In this document: one piece after another, positions 50,301 to 60,300 of the stretch
Numbering within the stretch: the stretch's first letter is position 1
How the letters are laid out: every line of letters begins with the position of its first letter
Origin: Haemonchus contortus
Lineage: Eukaryota; Nematoda; Chromadorea; Rhabditida; Trichostrongylidae
Assembly (NCBI GenBank): GCA_000469685.2
Contig: LS997565.1
Location: 38,431,519-38,495,518 of the forward strand
Reading direction: 5' to 3'
DNA length: 64,000 nucleotides
Notes under the pieces: generated by a model
What the model was told of the DNA's origin: nothing
Seen by the model: the letters and a program-made list of their open reading frames with translations, nothing else
The model's database searches: none
Translations under genes and position numbers: made by a program

Positions 50301-53300
50301 GCAGTTATTGGAGTACATCTTCTCCCTCATGAACATACTTTTCTATTGGAGTTAGGTGGGGACTCATTGTGAGGCAGAAGGGCAGTTTGATGAAGCCTAT
50401 ACCAGTCTCGTGTGCTTCGTGTGATATAAATTGGAGCGTTATCTTGCACAACGTTTTACCACCGAATCTAGCACCAAAAAGTAGGGAATGGGTACCGCAT
50501 AGCAACCCGATGGCCGAAGAGCTCATATTATTCGGTACGAAGCAGAACTTCAGTCGCCCTTTTAATGGGATTGCTTCCCAAAATATGACGCCAGCTTCCT
50601 TGCAATTCCGTAAAAAATTTCTTTCTGAGGTTGTGTCAGTAAAATCGAGTGCTACGAGTTCCGTCGCGGTTGAACATTTTCTCATAGGAAAACACCACCT
50701 GAACAGAAAACCTCCAAAGAAAAAAGAATGAACCTCGAGAAGGAACAGTCACTACCCTCTAGTCACATCGAATGTGTCTTTTTGAACGACGAGAAATGAA
50801 TGAATGGATAAATAAATTTGAATAATATAATAAATTTGAAAATTTGTGTCTTGTGTTTTGACGTCCTTTTTGCCCCATAAGCCCCAAGATCTCGAGAAAT
50901 CCGTTGGCGATATCGTAGAAGCGGCCCAGACCTTGCGCGTTCCGTCGGTTGGACGATCCCTGCTCATGTTTTTTCGGAAGTTTGACCTTTTTTATGTCCG
51001 TTATTGGTTTCTCTTCAGCCATAACCTGGAAAGTAAGGGATTACATCAAGAGAGCAGTTATACCGATTGGTAAAAACCATGGGACGCGGGGAAAATAGGT
51101 GGGACGTACCTTTTTGCGGATTAGGCCAATGTGACTCTTTCAGAGAATGAAAGCGAGAAAAACGCATTCTTCTACCTTAAATGTGTTTCCGTGTGCAAAC
51201 TATGACTTCAATACCTGCCATAACTTTAATTCGGGGAACTTCCCCAGAAACATGAGGGCCACGAGTTTTTTTGGCAATTCACGGTTGGAAGACATAAAGC
51301 AAAGTATCTTGTAATTGCAGTAATCATAATGTGCTTGGACACGGCCACAAATCGACGTGCATTCATGAAGAAAGTTTCTCTCATGGATATGATTTCGGAG
51401 GAGTACGTTTATGTAATGGTTGGAATGCGTGGGTTTGGATTCGGTATGCTCTTTCCCTATTTTGATCCGACCATATTTCTGCTCAAACTCAACCTTTAGG
51501 TCAGTCGACAAAAGGAATTGGTGAACGTAAGTGCTTTATTGTTGCTGGTCCCGTTTCTAGCGATTACGAGTCTCCCAGATGGTAGAGCGTGCATCACTTA
51601 CTCATACTGTACTCTTTCCTCTACAAAACCTCACCTGGACTGCAGGCCGTTGCTAAAGGCCAAGGAACTGTTTATAGTGATGTCTGTATCTACCTCATCA
51701 TTCGTTTCATTGCACTCCATTGAAATGGCTAGTAGGAACGCTTTGCAGCACCACTCTTGAATGATGACCTGAAGGACCAGAGAACCTTTACTGTCAACTG
51801 GCTCTGCCCTTTGCCCTTATTTTCGTCGCGTCCTTTTCTGACTATCTTTTCACAGAACGGTTTAGCACCTACACGACCTCATTTGAATCTTTATCCAACA
51901 GTTAAACTGACCCTATTTCAAGCATTCAGGCGGCTCCAATCAGCACTCTACTTATTTCTTTAGTTTTCCTTTCAGCGTTTTCAGTGTGTACCGAAAAGTT
52001 CAGCCTATCGATTGTACCGAATTGTTGCAGTTTCCAATGGCTTGACACCGTTTTGGGAAGATCTCGACAACAACCATGCCGATGATGCCATTGTGAAGAA
52101 CGCAGCCAGACGGATGCTATCGGGAATTTTATTTGACAATTTGCAATTTATTAATTATTTGATGACGGGAAAGAACGTCAGCCACGAGCGAATACATCGT
52201 TTCAGGTGGATATCAATGCTGATGATGTTGATCCTAACACACTGAAGGACTTCCAAGCGAAAGTAGTGGCGAGAGTGCGTGGAGATCCACTTTACTGCAA
52301 CACAGCTGCTTGTATGTCAAACGATGGAAAAGCGGCAAGGTTTTATTCACTTGTTTGACCGCTTCTAAAAGAACTCGCAATCATGCGTTCATAGTGGGAA
52401 CAGATCATTTCCTATTATCATCTTCTGCGATTACTTTTATACTTGGTGATATAACAGACGGTAGGAGGAGGGAATTTAATGCGTTGGAACGAGACCGGTA
52501 TAATATGAAGTTACAACGACGCTCATAGCGACGACGCAGTCTTTTAAGTAGTTTCACAACATCTGCGCTCCAATAACAATGAAAATTGATCTCCTTGATC
52601 AGGAAAGCCCTCAGGGCCTGAATCAGCCATAGAAACAAAATCATATACTTAGCATGACTGTACGCTGAAGGTCGCAGCTTTTCTGACTTGGATATGATTG
52701 GATCTGTCTTGGTTATCCGAAGTCATCCTTCATGTCACCTCCACAAGGCTTTATGAGAACGGCGTTGGTCCTTGTTTTGTATATGAAGTGCAGTATTAGA
52801 AATTATGTAATGCAACGGAAATAACGAATAATTCCCCGGAAATTCAGATGGCCACTTGGGCCCGCCATCTTCATGACGTTTTCTACCTCTATGGTCTATC
52901 GCTGAATGATTCACTGACATTGGATCCAGTCAATGGGGTATCCAATGCTACGGCTCTTTCCCAATCCATGGAACGGAATTTTCTAGGTTAGAAGCATATT
53001 CAATTCAATGTTATCAACATAAATAAGATAAAGATGAGGAACATCCTGTGTAGGATGCGCCATGCATTTGACATGATTAATGTACTGAAGTGAAGCGAAC
53101 ACAGAACTGCTTTCTGAACAAGACGTTTACCAGGATTAAAGTCAGAATTCACACTATAGGGGTACCTAGCTTTAGACGAGTAATGGAAGCGATAGCCTAA
53201 AATAGTGCAAACGCGGCGCGAAAACGCGAAAATCTGCGTGTTCGCAGAAATGTGAGGCTTCACTAAAGTAGTGATATTAGGGCAATGTGGCGACAAAAGT

Positions 53301-54362
53301 TGCATGGAAGGGGTATTTGGACGAGCTGACCAAATGTGCATGCCATGCATATAGGTGGCTACAGTAAGCTTATGTAACCTGTACGACATCTTCAATGCCG
53401 TTAAAACTAGTAATCCTTGAGTGATTGCTTCGGCTAAGCCGGTTTTTGCCCCTTATTACGCCCTACCTAGGCCGTTTTCCCATCCGACAACACTGTTTGT
53501 GCTACCCTTGAGGATCACAGGTTTATCCTAGAGAGAAATTATGAAGATCATTTTCATTGTAAACTATGCCTTTAATGGATGTCATGACCGATTAGCCTTC
53601 TTCTGGTGGCACCCACACCGACGTGGGAAAAAAGTCAATGTTTCAGTAAGTGTTTTTGTTCTCTCAGACAAATCTGCAATTTATAGCGAAGGCCTACATG
53701 GCATTGAACTCGTCGGTGATGGCCTAGAAGCCTTTTCTGCAAAGCTCTTTCATAAGCGCGAAAACGAATGCACGCGACGAAAGCTGATAGAGTTGGGACT
53801 GAGCCACGCTTGTTCTACCACAAGTGCATTGCTCGTTGTTTCATAATCCAAACAGAGTTTTTGGATGTTCGCTTCGGCGGAAAAAACAATTCTGAGTCAT
53901 GTTATGTTGGTCGGGCAAACATTTGTAGAACTTCTCGAATAGCTTGAAAAACGTAAAAATTCGTTGTGAAAGCGATTCGAGCTTATTCAATGCTACGCCC
54001 ATTGTTCCATGAGCTAAGTCCATTGTTTCCTGGAACCATCGCCACAGTTTCTTTATTTGGCAAAGTGATTGTGAAACGGACGGTTTATTCCTTCCTTCTA
54101 GGGCTCACCGGATTTGTTTCCATAAATTCAAATGGAACTCGTATCCCATTGTTTTCGGTCTACGTGCTCGATCCAAGTTTCAACCAATTGACAGTTATAA
54201 ACCTTACAATGATTAACGGTGCACCAGTAAGTCACTTCTGTCTGACCTGTCATGTATTTGAGCTCTTTATTGCCGCTACGAAAGTGTTACTCTTTTCAAG
54301 GTGATGTTGAAGGGCTACTCGAACGAAGCAACTGCTCTTTGGGCTACACGAAATGGCCAACG
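41313..54362 (+). CDS. Guanylyl cyclase exons 1-12: signal peptide and ligand-binding ectodomain
   Basis: Exon 1 gives [17 protein letters not shown], a signal peptide with cleavage expected near SQQ. The following exons form a periplasmic-binding-like receptor domain: [27 protein letters not shown] with paired cysteines, [69 protein letters not shown], and [12 protein letters not shown]. It ends with [20 protein letters not shown] and the short exon 12 before the membrane helix. These match the ANF-receptor-type ectodomain order of nematode receptor cyclases. The ligand is unknown. Exon 8 ends at a GT only 29 nt before the next acceptor, an unusually short intron if real. Confidence 0.88.
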
Positions 54363-57300
54363 GTAATACCATAATTTATGACATATTTTTCAAACGAAAT
54401 TCATTTCCCCTTCCATAGACCTCTTGTTCGACCAAAATGTGGCTACACTGGAACTGATTGTCCAAAGCCGTTCTGGGAACAGTACGGTCTATACGTTATC
54501 ATTGCAGCAGTTTTGCTTGGAGTTCTGATTGTGGCTGCGATAGTATTTGCTTTCTGTGTGGTTAAGTGAGTTCATCTTCTTACTAAAATTTGTTAGAGCT
54601 ACTTTGGCAACTTTCAAGTTGAAGGTATTAGTTGTTATTTACATTCAATCTCACAATAATACATGAATCAGCAACAAGATGTACTATAACTTACATTAGG
54701 ATGCACTACTCATTTTAAACCTATTAGTAGTTGACTGCATAATTGCATAACTCTGACGACCTTTATTTCACGATTTTAGGTATTCCCGAGTATCGTAACA
54801 TAGTAGGACTAAAAAATTTACTCTCAGAGAGTCGTTAAGCTCATGCATGTAATAGGAACGTAGTAAACATTTTCAGCTGAGTGCAGGTCAGAGCGAGTTA
54901 TTAACTATAATATTAAGTATAAGCCTGCGCTATCACAATCATAAGCGAAACCAATAAAATGGTTGCCTGAAAGTCTTATTACAGTATATTTCTAGCGAGT
55001 TTCCCATCTATAACCTTTCAGGCTACGGAAGGAAGAACGAGAGCAGCAGCGATTATTATGGCAGATCCCTTATGTGAAGCTCAGAAAGCCGCCTTCCTCT
55101 GTAAGAAGCTCTTATTCAGCAATGATAAACTTCAGGTTCAGAAGCAGATTGAGAGAAAGTGTGCCGAAAATTTTGCAGTAGCCCATTTCGATCTCAGATT
55201 TATCCCAGGTTTTCTAGAGACTTTCATTTGGTTCTTATGTAGACGCTATCTGCGGCGCGCATACCCATGACATGAACGGTTACTACATCCGTGTAATGAC
55301 TTCCTTATAATTACCCCTTGGCCATGTAAGGACTGAACTCGTCCCATATTCAACACGTGCTTCTTCACGAGTTCTAATCCGACTTCACGGCTGCTTGAAC
55401 TCATTGAAACCTCAGTCAAATATTTGGCCTTGAAGACAGTTCTGAGCTTTTTTCTTCGTACCTCGTTCCAACGCTTCACAGCTTCAAATCAAAGGATGAA
55501 ATAAAAATGTTGGTTTGAGCTGGATCTGGAATGAAGATTTCATGAAATCTCGTGATACACTATGTGAATAAAAATTAGTGATGTCCTTCTATAGTCTTTT
55601 AGGTAGCTAAAGAATAAAATGCTCGGCAGATACTTTACGGACTGCTTGTATATTTAAAATGCAACAAATCCGGACGTTCACTACTTTCTTACATTGTTCC
55701 CATTTGTTACATTGACTTGTCGTGTTTAGCGTGAACTTCAACAACAGAGCAAGCGATCTCTCCAATCAGGCAAATCAGTGATGACAGGAGACTCAAAGCT
55801 GACAGAATCAAATTTTGGCGACTATGAGATCTACTATCTCGAGAACGATCCCGTTTTGACTACAAAATATTTTGCCACTGGCCTTACAGAGGAAGACCAA
55901 ACTAGGTTTCCACAGGTTTGCCTACTACCATTACTTCAATTTAAATATATTAGTGATGAGTCATGCGTAAAAAAGGGTTGTTAGGAGGAATCCACAGCAA
56001 CACTCCTTTAATACAACTCCACACGATATTAACAAATATGGTAATGACCAACGTTTCGGCAAAGCTCCTTCAAAACCTGAAAGTAAGGAATGGACACATG
56101 AACACAACTCGGATGACCATTTCAGCACTCCACAACATCTTCGGGACCCTTACTCGAATGAAAATGCGGTAGCTCCTTGCTAGAATTAACTCGCGCAAGC
56201 TGTGGTTGAACCCGCTATGTGTAGCTTAAAACCTGAAACCCTCAAAGGCTTACCTCAATAGAGAGTGAGTCTCTCCGATTCGTTTTCGGATCCCTGGAGC
56301 TGGTCGAATGAAGTGATTCCAATCAAATTCCAAGATTTTCTGAACCCCAGGTGGAGGTTTATGAGAGTTCGCGATGACTGATTTCTTTCAACTCTACTGA
56401 GACAAGCCATTCCTCGTCGGTTCTAACTGGCTGCGATGCACATCGTCTATAGAACCTTTTTCATTTCCTAATACTTTCAATGAGTGGAACAAGTTGTCGA
56501 GTGTTAAGATGAGGAAGCTGGATCACGATAATGTTAATCGATTCATCGGGCTTTCAATTGATGGGGCGGAGTATGTGGCTATTTGGCGAATGTGTTCCAG
56601 AGGCACTCTACAGGTTTATTCTGATGATATTGTTCAATTTCCTATTTCAGCCATTTTATGTTGCTTTGTTTTCCTCAAAATTTACATTTAAGGAACTGAT
56701 TTTGAAAGGCTCTCTGTGGTTCGATCCGTTTTTCATGCTATGTATCATGAGGGATATCGCAGAGGTACCTAGTTCCGGAGTGGTACAACTGCACAACCAT
56801 AGAATCATTTACATAGAGTTTTTCTATTAAGGGACTTCGATTTCTGCACAATTCATTCATATCATCACACGGTCGTCTTCGTTCGGACTGTTGCCTAGTA
56901 ACTGACAGCTGGCAAGTCAAAGTATCCGACTACGGTACCGGATCGTTGCGCGAAGATGATCGCCTCATGAAGAAACGTGAGCACCTATTCCAAAGATATT
57001 TTTTAGATACGTCAAAACTGGCTATAAATTCAAACATTTATGAAGGCTCAATCAAGTATTCCTCTTTAGAGATCAGCAAATACACTAAAAAAAGTCTTTG
57101 ACGTGTGTGAATCCCATTTTCGGAAGGCCGCCGGTCAGCCGATGTACACGCATTGCTTTTATCCTACCAGACAGTCTGGCACCAACTAATCGTCTTTGGA
57201 GGAATAAAAGTTTGGTTTACCCAGGCGAGTATCGGGTCAAGATGCGATCTCCTGAAAATGCATGTATGATAGTGCGCTACTCGCTACTTCACCACATCCG

Positions 57301-60300
57301 CCTTTAGCAACTAGTGTGTTACGGAGAAACAAATAAAGAAACAGCTCTCGAAAGATGGCAAAATGGGTATTGGCAAATCGGCGAAGATAAATACAATGCG
57401 GCTATTTGACCACCAATTCAGTCAAAACTGTTCATGTTAAGGGTTACTATGGATGGCCCCCGAACACATCCGATCTTCCGACACATCAACGAGAAGCTCT
57501 AAGGAGGGCGACATATACTCCTTTGCCATAATTGCCTCCGAAGTCGTTACGCGAAAGCCGGCCTGGGACCTAAGTGAGCGAAAAGAGCGAACGGATGGTA
57601 AGAAAAAGAAATCTCAAAGGCGTATCCATTATCCCATAACAGTTTTATTCCATCTTGCCATTTTAGAGCTGCTTTATCTGCTGAAGAAAGGAGGGCATGC
57701 CCCACCACGACCAGAACTCAACACCGACGGCGAAGTCAACGTAGCGCTGGTAAATATTGTGTTGATTCGCTTTCAGCGATTTCACACTACAGACTTTAGA
57801 AATCCTAGTACCTGCTGTTCCCGGACCAACGATATTGTGATAAAACCTATTGTATATTAATTTCACAGCAATTTTGTAAGTACATGAAGGTCTGAGAGGG
57901 GAGGCTGAAAAAAATCTGGAATTTCAGTGGTAAACCGAGGTCACATCGACGACATACCTGTTTTTGCTACACCTCCTATCAGAAGTAAATCATAGCTTAA
58001 GTAGGATTGGGTGCCGCGGAAACAGGCAACACTGTTGAGACACTGTTGTCTTCGCCTATCCGAGCGTGACGAATCATAGGAACCACTACTTCAAGTCTAT
58101 CCTTGGGAAGATCTATTCCTCTGGGTTATTACAAATAACGGCAATCAATTTTGGACAATTCAGCTAGCGAAAGTATCCGTGCGTAAGGCAAACGTCCAGG
58201 AATGACGCCGCGACACCAGCCATCATTCATCGCGATGGAGGAATGACTCTCCTGTTCCCTGATCTGAGCCCTCTAGACTACGCAGTCGGGGGACAGTTAG
58301 GGCAGAAGGCTTCTGTAACATCTATCGGAGTCTCAAAAGGAGTGAGGGGTATGGTGCGATTTACGCGCCAATATAATGAGGTCATCGGACAAAACGCGCT
58401 AAAACATCATGCCTACCATGATAATGGAAGAGATAATAACTTAGAAGTAGAATAAGTAAAAAAATGACCAACTATGCACGTTTACAGAAGGATTGCGCTT
58501 TCTAGGATCAGAAAATTTGAAATTATTCTTATTTTGAATGTTTGGCAAATAAATTGTTGACCTATGAGGTGAATTCCTAATCTCAAAGGGGCTTCATTGC
58601 TATAGTAAGGAGATTTGCTCTAATTCAACGTGAAGCCGTGGACTACTGCGAATTTATTTGGTCCATCTCAACAGAAAGGTACTGAAACGATGCTGCGTGC
58701 GGCTGAGAGCTCTAATGGGGTCGCGCGTGAATCGCGCGTCCCCCGGGAATGGGACATAATCGACACACGTATGGTGTTGTCGACTCATTTACAACGTCTT
58801 TAATTAATCCTTCGGTGGAGGAGAGGAGGAGGTGTCACTCTAAAATTTTCTAATGTAACTTGTTCAGTGCTAGGTCGTTGAGTTTTCCGTTTTCACTTGA
58901 CAGCTAAAAGTGGAAAAAGGAAGCCGACTTTTTAGGTAGTTTCTATCTTGTAGAGAACGACAATCTAATCAAAGTTCCTGATGAAAACCAGTCTTTAAAG
59001 GTCTGCTCAAAGGGAGTAGGGCACGCTTCTCACTAAACTACTTTTTCTTTTTTTTCAGCAGTAGAAAGGCCTAAAAACACATAGCCATTCGATTGAAAAT
59101 GCACTTTGTAGCTCCATCTCATACGTGATTGCTGGAGTGAAAAGCCAGGTGATCGTCCGGATGCTGCCACACTATGCAAAACCTTGAAGGTGAGCGCGTG
59201 TCATAAGGGAGTCTGACTCAGTTGGAAGTAGCAACATTGAATTTGTTTAGAGGTGTTGCTTTGTTTAGACAATGATGCCAAATAGGAAGAGTAATCTGAT
59301 GGACCATATGTTCAACATGTTGGAAGACTACACGACGACCTTAGAGTTAGATGTTGAGGAAAGAACGAAGCAACTGAAGGAAGAAAAGAAGAAAGCTGAC
59401 ATACTTCTGGGTAGAATGTTACCAAGGTGAGAACCTACTTCTTAATTTCAAATAATATGGAAAACGATTCTTCGGATTTTTGATGAAAGGCCGAAGCTTC
59501 TTATCTGAAGAACACCGTGTTTCTTGATTCCTATATCTTCTTCTTATACACTCAAAATTACACTCTTTCAAGCTGTATCTTCCTCTTAGAAACCAAACCT
59601 CAGCTTCCGTTGTCTCCCCCATCGATGAAGCTAAGCGCTGAAGCTCCCGTGCAAGATTGAGTGCAATCTCTCGTTGTGCTCAATACAAGTAACCACCATG
59701 GGAGCTCGTGGTCTTTTGGATGCATATGGCTTCTTCGACTAATTGCGAATTGCAGGCAAGTGGCAGATCGTCTAAAACTGGGCCAAACAGTCGAACCAGA
59801 GAGTTTCGACAGCGTCACGGTGTTTTTCTCTGATGTCGTCAAATTTACTCAGTTAGCTGCCAAATGCACAGCTTTTCAAGTAAGGTCTTCCATGCTCAAT
59901 GCTTTCTAGAATCTGCCAGACATTTATGTTGTTGATTGCAGCTTGTGAATCTTCTCAACGACCTGTACAATGGTTTCGATTCCATCATTGAGGAGCACTC
60001 TGTATACAAGGTGAAAATTCCGTAAAAAATGAGAATCTCCATTTTTCTAGAGAACCATAGGCGTGTTAGTTCCGTTTAATCGGTACAGCTGGCGATAGAA
60101 ATGATTCCTTCAACTCCTGACAGCTAGGATTCTGGGAATGCCTTGTAGTGAGCTGTCGGACAGAAGATTTGTTGGGGAAGGAATCGAAAGTAAACCACCA
60201 AGCTCAACGCTACCCCAAATTCCCAAAAAAGAGCGTGTATGGAACCTGTAAAAGTGCTCAACATTCGGCGCTGTGAGCTGACACAGGCTAAAAGGTATTA

